A stretch of 64,000 nucleotides of DNA from Citrobacter enshiensis (GCF_029338175.1 NZ_CP119862.1:3472001-3536000), one strand, 5' to 3'; numbered from the stretch's first letter, positions 1 to 9,953 are shown. Notes: generated by a model from the letters alone, not told the origin. Translations and numbers: made by a program.

Positions 1-1
1 G

Positions 2-3000
2 GTAAACGTCAGTAAAACCGGTGCATTCGGCAGCAACGCCAGCAGCACGGTGGAGATGAACAAAGGCGCTACGCTCAACGTCAGCGGCGCAGATACCAGC
101 CTGCAATCACTCACCATGAACATTGCAGACAGTCTGTTAACGCTGGCCGATACGGTCACTGCCGCCGGTTCAACCCTGAATTTGACCGAGAAAGCGAAAG
201 CCATCTTCTCGCAACAGGCGACAGCGGAAAACGCCAAAATCAACCTGAACAGCGGCTCAACCGCGCTGTTTACTGAAAACACCACCGCAGGAAATTCACG
301 TATTGCGGTTTCCAGCGACAGCACCCTGGCACTGCAGGATGACGCCAGCGGCGGCACCGCGATAGTGACCAACAGCGGGCTGATGACCTTTGCCGATAAC
401 GCCATGGCGGAAATGGCTCAGGTGAAAAACCAGGCGGGCGGTAACGTCGATATTCGTGGCGTCAATAGCGCAACCTCTATCGGTTCACTTTCCGGTGCCG
501 GTAACGTTGAGCTGGGCGATAAGCGTTTGTCACTGGGCAATCTGAGTCTTGATGACACCATCAGCGGTATCATCAGCGGCACTGACGGCAGTCTGGTGAA
601 AATCGGCGACGGTACGCTGACCTTAACCGGCGATAACACCTACACCGGCACCACCGATGTCGACCAGGGCGTCCTGCTGGTGAACGGAAATCAGTCTGCG
701 GCAACGGGTCTGGTAACGGTGAAATCCGGCGCGACGCTCGGCGGCGACGGAATTATCGGCGGTACCGTTAATGTGAACGACAACGGCCACATCACGGCGG
801 GCGCCGCGCTGAATAGCGTCGGTAAACTCACCACCGGTTCCCTGAACCTGAGCGACAATTCACAACTGGATTATCAGTTCGGCCAGGCCAACACGCCGGG
901 GGGCGCATTTAACGATCTGATCAACGTGAATGGCGATCTCACCCTCGACGGTAAGCTGAATATTGAGACCACGCCAGGCGGAAGTTTTGACGTTGGGGTT
1001 TATCGCGTCATCAATTACACCGGCACATTGACCAACAATGTGATGGATATTGCCGATGCGCCGGAAGCGGCAGACAGTCTGTACGTGCAGACCTCGGTCA
1101 AAAACCAGGTCAACCTGGTCAATCACGCCGGACTCACCCTGCGCTTCTGGGACGGTACCGGGGGTGAAAATGGCGAGCTGAAAAACAATGGCGTGATCAA
1201 CGGCGGCGACGGCATCTGGCAGTCCAGCAAAGGCAACGACAACTGGACCACCGACGAATCCACACCGGAAGGTATTCTCAACGCGCCGTTCACCGATGCC
1301 GCATTTGCCGTCTTCGAGGGTGAAGCGGGCAATGTGACCGTTGATAACAGCAAAGGTGATGTGATCATCAGCGGGGCGCAGTTCGCCACTGGCGGTTATC
1401 ACGTCGGCGGTGAAGCGATTACGACCAACACGGCGAATACGTTGATTCGCGTCGGCGACGGCACCGTAGATGGCGCGAAATACACCGCCACTATCGACAG
1501 CCAGATTCGCGGCACCGGCGGTCTGAATAAGGGCGACCTGGGGACGCTGATCCTCAATGGCGACAACACCTACAGCGGCGGCACCACCATTACGGCCGGT
1601 ACGCTGCAGGTTGCCGGTGATAAGAATCTGGGTGCGCCAGAGACAGGCATCACCTTTAATGGCGGTACGCTGAAATATGGCGAAGCGTTCAACACGGCGC
1701 GTCAGGTCACGCTGGAATCCGGCGGCGGCACCTTCGACACCAACAGCCACAATGTGGCGCTGCTGACGGAAGTGGAAGGTAACGGTCATCTCACCAAAAC
1801 CGGCAAAGGGACATTGACGTTAACCCAGGACAACACCTACACCGGTGGCACCACCATCGCACAGGGCACCTTGCAGCTGGGCACCGGCGGCAATATCGGC
1901 AGCATCCAGGGCGACATCGTTGATAACGGCGCGTTAAATATCAACCGTGCCAATACCTATGCCATCAGCGGCAATATCAGCGGTACAGGCATGTTGCTGC
2001 AAACCGGTAGCGGTACGACGGTACTGGAAGGTTCCAACAACTACAGCGGCGTCTCGCTGGTAGCCAATGGCGTGCTGCAAGCCGGTGGCGAAAACACCCT
2101 GAGCGCGGCATCGCAGCACTATGTTCTGGAAGGTACGACCCTGAACACCCAGGGTTACAACCAGACGGTCGCAGGACTGGATAACAGCGGTGATGTTTCA
2201 CTTCTCGGTCAACAGGTCGGCTCAACCTTAACTGTTAAAGGGGATTACATCGGGAAAGGCGGCACGCTGAAAATCGCGGCTTCGCAGGACGCCAGCGGTA
2301 AAGGTACTGCAGACCGTTTGGTCATCGACGGCGGTAAAGCGAGCGGGAGTACACTGCTGGATGTGGACGGTTCCGGACTGGGCGCGCCGACCGTCGGCGA
2401 TGGTATCGAAGTCGTTACCGCGCTGAACGGCGCCACCACCACCGCGCAAAGCACGCAGGATGCCTTCCATCTGGCCTCTGACCGTATGGCGGCCGGTGCC
2501 TTTGAATATCAACTGCACGCCGGTAACGCACAGGGTCAAGGAGAAAATTGGTACCTGAGAAGCGAATACCGTCCGGAAACGATGCTGATCAACGGCCTCG
2601 CGAGCGTAGTACGCCAGGGCGATCTCAGCTTGCTGGGTAATATGCACCAGCGTATGGGGGATGACATCAAGCCAGGCATCGATGAAGACAACCGTGCCTG
2701 GGCACGGATGATCGGTTACTCCGGAAAAACCAAACTGGATGATGCAACGGGGACTGAAACCAGCAGCCATACCTCCGGGATTCAGGTCGGTGCCGACCTC
2801 TACGGCGGCGCGAACTGGAAAGCCGGGGTTTATGCCAGCGTCCTGGATATCGACAGCAGCGTGAATGGCACCAACGTTGGCAGCGCCGGTAAAGGCGGCA
2901 ATATCGACGACAATGGGTTCTACATTGGCGGCTATGCCACCTGGTTCTCTGAAACCGGCATGTATGTTGATAACGTTCTGCAGTACGGCAACCATGATTC

Positions 3001-3529
3001 CCGCCTGGCGGCATCGGGTAATAGCGATTCGTACACCGTGAAAGGCAACACGCTGACGGCGTCAACAGAAGTGGGCAAACCGTTCCGCTTAGGCGCCAGC
3101 GCCTGGAGTCTGGAACCGCAAGCTCAGTTGATCTATCAGTACAGTGATTTTGACGACAGCACGCTGAATGGCTCAACCAAAACGAAGGTGAAAATGGATA
3201 CGGCAGATTCGTTCACTGCCCGCCTCGGCGTTCGTCTGGTGGGGGATTACGACACGAATCACGGCAAAATCCAGCCTTACGGTCGTGTAAACCTGTGGCA
3301 GGGTCTGGGTTCAAAAGACAAAACGCACTTCAGCAACGCCGTGACAACCACGACACTGGAATCGTCTCAGCAGTATTCCAGTACCGAAGTGGCGGCCGGT
3401 ATGACCTGGACGATTGACAGAGATTTGCAGGTCTACGGTGAATTGGGCACTCAATTCAGTAATGGCGGAAGTAAATCGCAGGTTGAAGCGCCGATCAATG
3501 CCTCCATTGGCTTTAAAAAGATGTTTTAA
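2..3529 (+). CDS. Autotransporter adhesin, 5'-truncated by the window edge
   Basis: The reading frame is open from base 2, so the N-terminus and signal peptide lie outside the window; 1,175 residues are visible. The passenger is low-complexity beta-helix sequence rich in Gly, Asn, Thr and Asp. At least four passenger-associated repeat units of the form 'DNTYTGGTTI...GTLQ' are visible near 613-693, 1546-1620, 1810-1884 and 2014-2094. A pertactin-like junction ('YRPETMLINGLASVV', about 2566-2610) leads into a C-terminal beta-barrel of roughly 280 residues (about 2690-3526) that ends in Phe, the usual outer-membrane signature. By family, the barrel inserts in the outer membrane and displays the passenger, often for adhesion or biofilm formation. 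The ligand cannot be inferred. It converges on an EAL phosphodiesterase gene. The type V secretion class is secure; the subfamily is not. Confidence 0.93.
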   Translation, partial: VNVSKTGAFGSNASSTVEMNKGATLNVSGADTSLQSLTMNIADSLLTLADTVTAAGSTLNLTEKAKAIFSQQATAENAKINLNSGSTALFTENTTAGNSRIAVSSDSTLALQDDASGGTAIVTNSGLMTFADNAMAEMAQVKNQAGGNVDIRGVNSATSIGSLSGAGNVELGDKRLSLGNLSLDDTISGIISGTDGSLVKIGDGTLTLTGDNTYTGTTDVDQGVLLVNGNQSAATGLVTVKSGATLGGDGIIGGTVNVNDNGHITAGAALNSVGKLTTGSLNLSDNSQLDYQFGQANTPGGAFNDLINVNGDLTLDGKLNIETTPGGSFDVGVYRVINYTGTLTNNVMDIADAPEAADSLYVQTSVKNQVNLVNHAGLTLRFWDGTGGENGELKNNGVINGGDGIWQSSKGNDNWTTDESTPEGILNAPFTDAAFAVFEGEAGNVTVDNSKGDVIISGAQFATGGYHVGGEAITTNTANTLIRVGDGTVDGAKYTATIDSQIRGTGGLNKGDLGTLILNGDNTYSGGTTITAGTLQVAGDKNLGAPETGITFNGGTLKYGEAFNTARQVTLESGGGTFDTNSHNVALLTEVEGNGHLTKTGKGTLTLTQDNTYTGGTTIAQGTLQLGTGGNIGSIQGDIVDNGALNINRANTYAISGNISGTGMLLQTGSGTTVLEGSNNYSGVSLVANGVLQAGGENTLSAASQHYVLEGTTLNTQGYNQTVAGLDNSGDVSLLGQQVGSTLTVKGDYIGKGGTLKIAASQDASGKGTADRLVIDGGKASGSTLLDVDGSGLGAPTVGDGIEVVTALNGATTTAQSTQDAFHLASDRMAAGAFEYQLHAGNAQGQGENWYLRSEYRPETMLINGLASVVRQGDLSLLGNMHQRMGDDIKPGIDEDNRAWARMIGYSGKTKLDDATGTETSSHTSGIQVGADLYGGANWKAGVYASVLDIDSSVNGTNVGSAGKGGNIDDNGFYIGGYATWFSETGMYVDNVLQYGNHDSRLAASGNSDSYTVKGNTLTASTEVGKPFRLGASAWSLEPQAQLIYQYSDFDDSTLNGSTKTKVKMDTADSFTARLGVRLVGDYDTNHGKIQPYGRVNLWQGLGSKDKTHFSNAVTTTTLESSQQYSSTEVAAGMTWTIDRDLQVYGELGTQFSNGGSKSQVEAPINASIGFKKMF

Positions 3530-3543
3530 TCAAAGCCAGAAAT

Positions 3544-3618
3544 AACTGTTCACCACCTCAAAGAGATGTGGTGAACAGTTAAAATCAAAAGCCTTCTGTT
3601 TTAACAGAAGGCTTTTTT
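3544..3618 (+). terminator. Tandem hairpins and rho-independent terminator after the autotransporter
   Basis: Two inverted repeats follow the autotransporter stop. The first (3544-3580) has a perfect 13-bp stem (AACTGTTCACCAC and its complement) with an 11-base loop and no T-run. The second (3587-3616) has a 14-bp stem around GCCTTCTGTT and runs straight into TTTTTT, a classic intrinsic terminator. The first hairpin may protect the 3' end of the message. Confidence 0.88.
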
Positions 3619-3666
3619 ATGGTCTGGATTTAGGGGGAAGTGGTCGTTGCAGAAGTGAACGATTAA

Positions 3667-3866
3667 GGGCCTATCCCAGTAGGCGTAATTGGCGTAGTCA
3701 GTTTGGACACGGACAGCGCGGAAAAACCGGAGCGTACACGTAGTACGTGAGGATTTGATTCGCTACGCTCACCCTTACGGGCCGCCCAGGGGCGTTCAAA
3801 GGTAAACCTTTGTGAGCACTGCCCAGGGCCAAAATGACAAGTAAAATAGCCTAATGGGATAGGCTC
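3667..3866. repeat. About 200-bp intergenic element with imperfect terminal inverted repeats
   Basis: The element opens with GGGCCTATCCCAGTAGGC (3667-3684) and closes with the near-complement GCCTAATGGGATAGGCTC (about 3849-3866), giving about 18-bp imperfect terminal inverted repeats around a GC-rich non-coding core that contains further small palindromes. It has no ORF of note. This is the architecture of a non-autonomous MITE-like or enterobacterial intergenic repeat. Its right end meets the last codon of the EAL gene, so the TAG stop straddles the boundary. I recognise the type but cannot name the family with confidence. Confidence 0.6.
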
Positions 3867-4633
3867 TAATAATTGAATTGTGTTAAAAGTGCGGGAATGT
3901 TTTCTGCCGGGACAGGATGCGAAATATAATAGCCCTGCGCTTTATCACAGCCAATACGAATTAACCGGTCTAACTGTTCCTTACTTTCAACACCCTCAGC
4001 CAGAACGTCAATACCAAAATCATGGGCCAACACGATAATACCTTCCACAATCTTTGCCGATTTTGTATCAGGCTCAATCTCAGCCACAAACGCTTTGTCA
4101 ATTTTTAAGGTATCGAACGGATATTTCAGCAGATAATCAAGATTGGCATGTCCGGTACCAAAGTCGTCAAGGGACAATTTTACCCCCATGGCTTTAAGCG
4201 CAGACATATTCGCTGAGGCGACCAGGCTGTCACGAATCGGTGCGGTTTCGGTGACTTCAATTTCGCAGCGACTGGCGGCAAGTCCTGAGAATGCCAGATT
4301 TCGCCTGACACGCTCAGGTAACTGGGGATCGCTGAGTTCCAGCGCGGAAAAATTGATTGAGAGCGAAATATTTTCTGGCCACCGGACCGCGACATCCCAG
4401 GGGGGATTCGAAACCATCTCTTCGACTGACGCAATACTGCCGCTTTTTTCCAGCAGCGTAATAAAGATATCAGGAGAAATCATTCCCATGTCAGGACTAT
4501 TCCAGCGCATTAATGCCTCAAACCCACAAATCTTTTGAGTATGTAAATTCAAAATGGGCTGATAGACCATATAAAGTTGACTGGTATTCAACGCTCCCTG
4601 TAGCGCTATGAGTACATCATTGGAATTAAACAC
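3866..4633 (-). CDS. Stand-alone EAL-domain cyclic-di-GMP phosphodiesterase
   Basis: This 255-residue protein is almost entirely one EAL domain. The expected metal-binding and catalytic positions are visible in order: the E-A-L motif at residues 39-41, the Asn of 'SINFS', the Glu of 'EVTE', the Asp pair of 'DDFGTG', the Lys of 'KIDKAF', the Glu of 'AEGVE' and the Gln of 'QGYYIS'. It is therefore probably an active enzyme that hydrolyses c-di-GMP to pGpG, acting in the cytosol because no membrane or sensor domain is present. I chose the GTG at 4633 because a very strong AAGGAGG lies six bases upstream; a longer TTG-initiated frame would reach 4678 and has no such site. A dispersed repeat separates it from the LuxR gene upstream, so it may have its own promoter. 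The stop codon abuts another repeat. Confidence 0.88.
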   Translation of the reverse strand: MFNSNDVLIALQGALNTSQLYMVYQPILNLHTQKICGFEALMRWNSPDMGMISPDIFITLLEKSGSIASVEEMVSNPPWDVAVRWPENISLSINFSALELSDPQLPERVRRNLAFSGLAASRCEIEVTETAPIRDSLVASANMSALKAMGVKLSLDDFGTGHANLDYLLKYPFDTLKIDKAFVAEIEPDTKSAKIVEGIIVLAHDFGIDVLAEGVESKEQLDRLIRIGCDKAQGYYISHPVPAENIPALLTQFNY

Positions 4634-4712
4634 CCTCCTCCTCCTTAAAAATACAGCTAAAATGACGACTTCCGCCAAATAAAAATGACGACACGCTCAG
4701 CCCCTGTGAATA

Positions 4713-4832
4713 TTATAGACTCTACATTATTCGAGTTGCAGGAAGGAGTAAGCCCAGGAGCATACTAAAGTAAGCCACTGGGGTGAGCGAACGCAACCTC
4801 AGCACATGCAACTTGAAGTATGAAGAGTATAA
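4713..4832. repeat. Dispersed enterobacterial intergenic repeat, about 120 bp
   Basis: The ends are an imperfect inverted repeat: TATAGACTCTACATTATTC with GAGTTGCA on the left, against TGCAACTTGAAGTATGAAG with AGTATA on the right. The inner part reads like the familiar enterobacterial motif 'CAGGAGC..ACTAAAGTAAG...CTGGGGTGAGCGAA'. I have seen this type repeatedly in E. coli, Salmonella and Citrobacter intergenic regions, perhaps the RSA class. It fills most of the 225-bp gap between the LuxR and EAL genes. Confidence 0.65.
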
Positions 4833-4858
4833 TTCAAAATCTTCTGACCCAATATGAT

Positions 4859-5455
4859 TCAGGGTAAAAAAGATAAACAATGATTAAATCTGACGATCAA
4901 TTTATTCAGATCTGAAGTGTTCGTTAATCCAAGCTTGAGGACAATCTTCATCTTATGAGTTTGAATTGTTTTATAATTCAGGTTGACTAACTCGGATATT
5001 TCTTTAGCACTGTAGCCGCCGACCAATAAACTCAGTATTTGTTGTTCCCGGTCGGTAAGTTTTTTTTGTGAGCGGAAGGTGCGGGAATGACCTGGCCCCT
5101 GTGACAATGACGCGATTTGATTAAAATCGCGTAATGGTGACTTTTCAGTTAATACGATTGCTTTCTCGACATAGAGTAACTCAACACACAGTTTCGCCAC
5201 CAGACTGTCGGTGATGATGACAATGTTGTTGTCATAGACCTTGAATCTATTTTTATTTAAAAAATCAACAAAATCAGCACAAGACTGCCCGTTATCAATG
5301 ATATTGAAGAGCATCGTATGATGCCGATACAATGATGACTGACTGATCATCTCTTCGCGCCTGAAGGTTCTAATCGGTACATCTTTACTTTTCAGGAATT
5401 CAGAGACGCCACGCCCTACAAAATTATCATTGCCACACATCAACATCCAGTTCAC
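4859..5455 (-). CDS. LuxR-family (GerE-type HTH) transcriptional regulator
   Basis: This 198-residue protein has a C-terminal LuxR/GerE helix-turn-helix from about residue 133: 'LTDREQQILSLLVGGYSAKEI', then 'NLNYKTIQTHKMKIVLKLGL'. The N-terminal 125 residues lack the acidic pocket and 'D-x-x-x-P' arrangement of a typical phosphoacceptor receiver, so it resembles the RcsA/CsgD-like group in layout rather than an ordinary response regulator. It starts five bases after the PilZ gene stop and is almost certainly co-transcribed with it. The neighbours suggest it controls motility, biofilm or adhesin genes, perhaps including the adjacent autotransporter, but no target can be read from sequence. No specific gene name is recognised. 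Confidence 0.85.
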   Translation of the reverse strand: MNWMLMCGNDNFVGRGVSEFLKSKDVPIRTFRREEMISQSSLYRHHTMLFNIIDNGQSCADFVDFLNKNRFKVYDNNIVIITDSLVAKLCVELLYVEKAIVLTEKSPLRDFNQIASLSQGPGHSRTFRSQKKLTDREQQILSLLVGGYSAKEISELVNLNYKTIQTHKMKIVLKLGLTNTSDLNKLIVRFNHCLSFLP

Positions 5456-5460
5456 CTTCC

Positions 5461-6228
5461 TTATAAACTTCTAATTTTATTGCTCATCAAAAAGTTGATA
5501 ATGATTTTTTCAACTTCAGACTCCTCACGGTGATTTTTAAAATCAAACTTGCACGAAATTTGATGGCAGGAATACAGTTGATTATCATCATCAAACTCAT
5601 TGATCTCCACAACATCAATAACACTCATATCGAGCTGCAGGTTGCCGAACTGTTCGAACTCCAGCGATGAACCTTTGATTACCGCATCTTTATACAGAAA
5701 GCGCGGATTCACCTCTTCGGCAATAAGCGCACAACCGCCACGCGAAATGTTTTTAATTTTAAATACGTAATTTTCACCGTTTTTGTAGCGCCCAAAGCAG
5801 GTAAAACTAAATCCCTTTAGAAACGAGAAACGCTGATGCTGCCTGCGTTGAACAAAAAAAATCATGTCAGGGATAAAATAAACTAATCCACCCGCGTTAT
5901 CATCTGAGGACTCGCGGTCGAATCGGGCATTGAATTTAATAATTCCGGCTTCACTGTGCAGAATAAAACCTTGAATTTTTTCAGTGACGATATCTTCATG
6001 GTGGGAGATGGCGAAGTGTTCGAAGTCGACCTTTTCCAGTTGCGTTACTATGCTATTGTTTTTATAGACTATTTCAAGTTTCGTCTTCTTGAGAAGTTCT
6101 TCACGAATGATGGCAATAATTTCAAATCTATCATCCTTCGCCATACCAAAACTCATCATTAAATCCTTATTTTTGTATTTGAGAAACTTCTCATTCTCGT
6201 TTGAGATAAACACGAGACAGGCTTCCAT
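5461..6228 (-). CDS. YcgR-like PilZ-domain cyclic-di-GMP effector
   Basis: This 255-residue protein has the two-part layout of the flagellar brake YcgR: an N-terminal YcgR domain (about residues 20-125) and a C-terminal PilZ domain. The junction 'FFVQRRQHQRFSF' carries the RxxxR c-di-GMP contact motif and is followed by 'NISRGGCAL', the (D/N)xSxxG motif. Both halves of the ligand site are present, so it should bind c-di-GMP. E. coli YcgR (244 residues) has the same 'WFVQRR' junction, but overall similarity looks low, so this is a paralogue-type protein rather than ycgR itself. It is the first gene of a PilZ-LuxR unit, with an EAL gene further downstream, which suggests a small local signalling circuit. 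Confidence 0.85.
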   Translation of the reverse strand: MEACLVFISNENEKFLKYKNKDLMMSFGMAKDDRFEIIAIIREELLKKTKLEIVYKNNSIVTQLEKVDFEHFAISHHEDIVTEKIQGFILHSEAGIIKFNARFDRESSDDNAGGLVYFIPDMIFFVQRRQHQRFSFLKGFSFTCFGRYKNGENYVFKIKNISRGGCALIAEEVNPRFLYKDAVIKGSSLEFEQFGNLQLDMSVIDVVEINEFDDDNQLYSCHQISCKFDFKNHREESEVEKIIINFLMSNKIRSL

Positions 6229-6711
6229 CCCTGGTTTCGGATAACCATAATGGATCTCATGTCGATTATTTTGAGCAAAATTAAGTTTTTAGCTATTTTT
6301 ACTGTTTTATTGATATGTAAAAACATTCATATGTGATGGGGCCTGGCGTACGGTGTGCCTTAAACCCGTAAACTTAACCCAAACTTTATAACAAAATTGA
6401 ATAAAATGGCTCGTACCATCGCGATTCTGAAATAAAAAAGGGCAGATTGCAATATAAACAGTGTAGCGGGTATCCGTGGTTTCTTTTCGTTCACAAACGT
6501 TTTTTTAATGTAGCATTTAGTTTAAATCAAAAAAGGTCAACAAACATAAGTGCAACCTGAAATAGAGAATCAAGCTACCTGAATTAAGGGTAACATTTTA
6601 GTTAAGGCGAGTACCGGTCAATCAACACATGCTTTACAGGGGTATTTCGCATATTTTCTGTGCTTTGAAAAATAACCACTTTATACGCGTGGTTTAATGC
6701 AGGAACACAGG
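6229..6711. other. AT-rich intergenic region upstream of the PilZ gene
   Basis: About 480 bp without a convincing gene. It lies upstream of the minus-strand PilZ-LuxR unit and downstream of the cus operon terminator, so it should hold the PilZ promoter. The sequence is AT-rich with several A/T runs (for example near 6515-6560). A small inverted repeat AACCAC...GTGGTT lies at 6673-6694. No single promoter stands out. Confidence 0.5.
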
Positions 6712-6742
6712 GAAAAAGACCAGCATTACCTATGCTGGTCTT
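6712..6742 (-). terminator. Rho-independent terminator of the cus operon
   Basis: The inverted repeat AAGACCAGCAT-TACCT-ATGCTGGTCTT spans 6717-6742. Read on the minus strand, in the direction of cusA, the hairpin is followed by a T-rich tract (complement of 6712-6718). It lies about 55 bases after the cusA stop. Confidence 0.82.
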
Positions 6743-6795
6743 AAATAGTTTCGTGAGATGATTATATAATTATTGAGAAACAATCATCCTGGACA

Positions 6796-9700
6796 TTACG
6801 TTTGCTGATTTCGGTGCCTGCGCAACCACATCAATTTATACGCCGCCGGAATGATAAACAGCGACAGCAGCGGCGCGGTAATCATGCCCCCAATCATTGG
6901 CGCAGCAATGCGGCTCATAACTTCTGACCCGGCGCCGGCGCCCCACAAAATGGGCAACAAGCCCGCGATAATGACCGCCACAGTCATGGCCTTCGGTCTG
7001 ACACGCAGAACCGCACCGTGGTACAGCGCCTCATCCAGTTTCTCGGGCGTGAAGGTCTGCGGGTTTTCCAGCGTAGGTTCGGCTTCAATGGCATGACGAA
7101 GGTACATCAGCATCACCACCCCAAACTCCGCCGCGACGCCCGCCAGCGCGATAAACCCGGTTCCGGTCGCCACCGATAAATGGAATCCCATCCAGTACAG
7201 GAACCAGATTCCCCCCACCAGCGCGAACGGCACGCTGGTAATGATCAGCAACGCTTCTCCCACTCGACGGAAAGCCAGATACAGCAGCACAAAAATGATC
7301 ATCAGCGTCGTCGGCACCATCAGTTTCAGCTTGTGGTTCGCCCGCTCAAGGAGCTCAAACTGGCCGGAAAACGCCACGCTGGTGCCGGGCTTCAGCTGCA
7401 CCTTTTCCGCTATCGCTTTTTTGAGATCGTTAACCACCGACACCATGTCACGATCGCGGGCATCAATGTAGATCCAACTGGCCGGACGGGCATTTTCCGT
7501 TTTCAACATCGACGGCCCCGCAACCACCTTCACTTCAGCCACATCCGCCAGCGTAATTTGTTGCTTCATCGGCGTCAGAATCGGTAACTGACGCAGCGTT
7601 TCCGGGCTGTCGCGATAACTTTGCGGATAACGCAGATTTATCGGGTATCGCGCGATCCCTTCCACCGTTTCACCGACCATTGCGCCGCCCACCGCCGAGG
7701 TGATGAACAGCTGCACATCGCCGACCGTCATGCCATAACGCGCGGCTTTTTCACGCTGAATATCAATATTGATATAGCGCCCGCCTTCCAGCCGTTCCGC
7801 CAGCGCAGAGGCAACCCCGGGCACGGTTCGCGCCACCTCTTCAATTTGCTCTGCGGTAGCATCGATATCGGCCAGCACCGTGCCGGACACTTTTATCCCG
7901 ATAGGACTTTTTATCCCCGTAGACAACATATCAATTCGGTTACGGATTGGTGGCACCCACAAGTTGGCCAGCCCCGGCAAGCGCACCGTTTTATCCAGTT
8001 CCTCGATGATTTTGTCCATCGTCATTCCCGGACGCCACTGGTCTTGCGGTTTGAGCTGAATGGTCGTTTCCACCATCTCCAGCGGCGCCGAATCCGTTGC
8101 CGTTTCTGCTTTCCCTGTTTTGCCAAACACCCGCGCCACTTCCGGTACGGTCATGATCAGTTTGTCGGTTTTTTGCAGCATATCAGCCGCCTGCGCCGCC
8201 GAGATCCCCGGCAACGTAGAAGGCATATACAGCAGATCGCCCTCGTTAATTTGCGGCAAAAACTCCCCGCCGATATTTTTGAGCGGCCACAGCACGGTCA
8301 GGATAGAGAACACCGCCACTAATAGTGTGGTCTTTGGCCAGTGTAATACCTTCAACAATAACGGATGGTAAACGCGAATCAAAAAGCGGTTGAGCGGATT
8401 GCTGTTTTCTGCGGGGATCTTCCCGCGGATCCAAAAGCCCATCAGAACCGGCGTCACCACAATCGCCAAAAATGCCGCCCCCGCCATCGCCCAGGTTTTG
8501 GTGAACGCCAGCGGTCCGAACAACCGCCCTTCCTGTCCTTCGAGGGTAAAAATGGGGATAAAAGAGAGTGTGATAATCAGCAGACTGATAAACAACGCCG
8601 GTCCCACTTCCACCGCCGCATGGGTGATCACGTTCCAGCGGGTGTCGTTATCCAGTTTTTCGCCAGGGTGCAGGTGCCCCCACTCTTCCAGGCGTTTGTG
8701 GGCGTTCTCAATCATTACAATGGCGGCATCTACCATCGCCCCGACCGCAATGGCGATGCCCCCTAGCGACATAATGTTGGCGTTGATCCCCTGAAAATGC
8801 ATCACGATGAAGGCGATACACAGTCCCAGCGGCAACGAAATAATCGCCACCAGCGCCGACCGGATGTGCCACAAAAAGAGCGCACAGACCAGCGCCACGA
8901 CAATAAACTCTTCCAGCAATTTATAGCTGAGATTGTTAATCGCCCGGTCAATCAACTGACTACGATCGTAGGTTGTCACCACCTCGACGCCTGCGGGTAA
9001 ACTGCTTTTCAGCGTCGCCAGTTTCTCTTTTACCGCCGAAATCACCTCCCGCGCATTTTTGCCGGAACGCAGGATAACCACCCCGCCCGCGACTTCGCCT
9101 TCGCCATTCAGCTCAGCAATACCCCGGCGCATTTCCGGACCGATTTGCACACGTGCGACATCCCGCAAATAGACCGGGACACCGTTTTCAGCGGATTTCA
9201 ATACGATGTTGTTGAAGTCATCAAGGGTTTGCAGATAACCGCTGGCGCGGACCATGTACTCCGCTTCAGACAGTTCAACAGACGAGCCTCCCGCTTCCTG
9301 ATTCGAGGAATCCAGCGCCGATTTCACCTCTGACAGGCTGATACCGTACTGGGTGAGTTTCATCGGATCGATAACGACCTGATACTCTTTCACCACGCCC
9401 CCCACCGAGGCGACTTCCGCCACGTTAGGGATCGTTTTCAACTCATACTTCAAAAACCAGTCCTGCAAGGAGCGCAGTTCCGCCAGATCGTGTTTGCCGC
9501 TACGGTCCACCAGCGCATATTCAAAGATCCAGCCGACGCCCGTGGCGTCCGGCCCCATCTCGGCGCTAACGCCCTGGGGTAATTTCCCCTGCACCTGGTT
9601 GAGGTACTCCAGTACGCGCGAACGCGCCCAGTACGGGTCGGTACCGTCTTCAAAAATCACGTACACATAGGAGTCGCCAAACTGCGAGAAACCGCGCACG

Positions 9701-9942
9701 GTTTTCGCACCGGGCACGGACAGCATGGTGGTCGTCAGCGGGTAGGTCACCTGGTTTTCAACAATTTGCGGTGCCTGACCGGGATAGCTTGTTTTGATGA
9801 TAACCTGCACATCCGAGAGATCGGGCAGTGCGTCAACCGGGGTATTGATGATGGTCCAGGTTCCCCAGACGCTGAGGAACAACGCCCCCATCATCACCAG
9901 GAAACGATTTGCCACTGACCGGCGAATAATCCATTCAATCAT
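6796..9942 (-). CDS. cusA: CusA, Cu(I)/Ag(I) RND efflux pump, inner-membrane subunit
   Basis: This 1,048-residue heavy-metal-efflux RND transporter is about the length of E. coli CusA (1,047). The N-terminal '[21 protein letters not shown]' is the first membrane helix; two large periplasmic loops and twelve membrane segments are expected. The metal-site region around '[12 protein letters not shown]' is preserved. It is proton-driven and, with CusB and CusC, expels Cu(I) and Ag(I) from periplasm and cytoplasm to the outside. It starts 11 bases after cusB, is the last gene of cusCFBA, and is followed by an intrinsic terminator. It looks intact. Confidence 0.97.
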   Translation of the reverse strand: MIEWIIRRSVANRFLVMMGALFLSVWGTWTIINTPVDALPDLSDVQVIIKTSYPGQAPQIVENQVTYPLTTTMLSVPGAKTVRGFSQFGDSYVYVIFEDGTDPYWARSRVLEYLNQVQGKLPQGVSAEMGPDATGVGWIFEYALVDRSGKHDLAELRSLQDWFLKYELKTIPNVAEVASVGGVVKEYQVVIDPMKLTQYGISLSEVKSALDSSNQEAGGSSVELSEAEYMVRASGYLQTLDDFNNIVLKSAENGVPVYLRDVARVQIGPEMRRGIAELNGEGEVAGGVVILRSGKNAREVISAVKEKLATLKSSLPAGVEVVTTYDRSQLIDRAINNLSYKLLEEFIVVALVCALFLWHIRSALVAIISLPLGLCIAFIVMHFQGINANIMSLGGIAIAVGAMVDAAIVMIENAHKRLEEWGHLHPGEKLDNDTRWNVITHAAVEVGPALFISLLIITLSFIPIFTLEGQEGRLFGPLAFTKTWAMAGAAFLAIVVTPVLMGFWIRGKIPAENSNPLNRFLIRVYHPLLLKVLHWPKTTLLVAVFSILTVLWPLKNIGGEFLPQINEGDLLYMPSTLPGISAAQAADMLQKTDKLIMTVPEVARVFGKTGKAETATDSAPLEMVETTIQLKPQDQWRPGMTMDKIIEELDKTVRLPGLANLWVPPIRNRIDMLSTGIKSPIGIKVSGTVLADIDATAEQIEEVARTVPGVASALAERLEGGRYINIDIQREKAARYGMTVGDVQLFITSAVGGAMVGETVEGIARYPINLRYPQSYRDSPETLRQLPILTPMKQQITLADVAEVKVVAGPSMLKTENARPASWIYIDARDRDMVSVVNDLKKAIAEKVQLKPGTSVAFSGQFELLERANHKLKLMVPTTLMIIFVLLYLAFRRVGEALLIITSVPFALVGGIWFLYWMGFHLSVATGTGFIALAGVAAEFGVVMLMYLRHAIEAEPTLENPQTFTPEKLDEALYHGAVLRVRPKAMTVAVIIAGLLPILWGAGAGSEVMSRIAAPMIGGMITAPLLSLFIIPAAYKLMWLRRHRNQQT

Positions 9943-9953
9943 TTACGATTCCC

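Noticed and set aside
600-2100. CRISPR-like repeats
   Set aside because: The repeats are in-frame protein repeats of the autotransporter passenger, irregularly spaced and with no cas genes.
860-2995. Long minus-strand open frames opposite the autotransporter (860-1789 and 2228-2995)
   Set aside because: They mirror the repetitive codon pattern of the plus-strand gene, have no start signals and no recognisable domain.
4634-4678. TTG start at 4678 for the EAL gene
   Set aside because: The extra residues are encoded by the ribosome-binding site itself; GTG 4633 has a far better context.
7180-8794. Plus-strand open frames opposite cusA
   Set aside because: They are shadows of a highly conserved coding gene, with no ribosome sites and no protein-family features.
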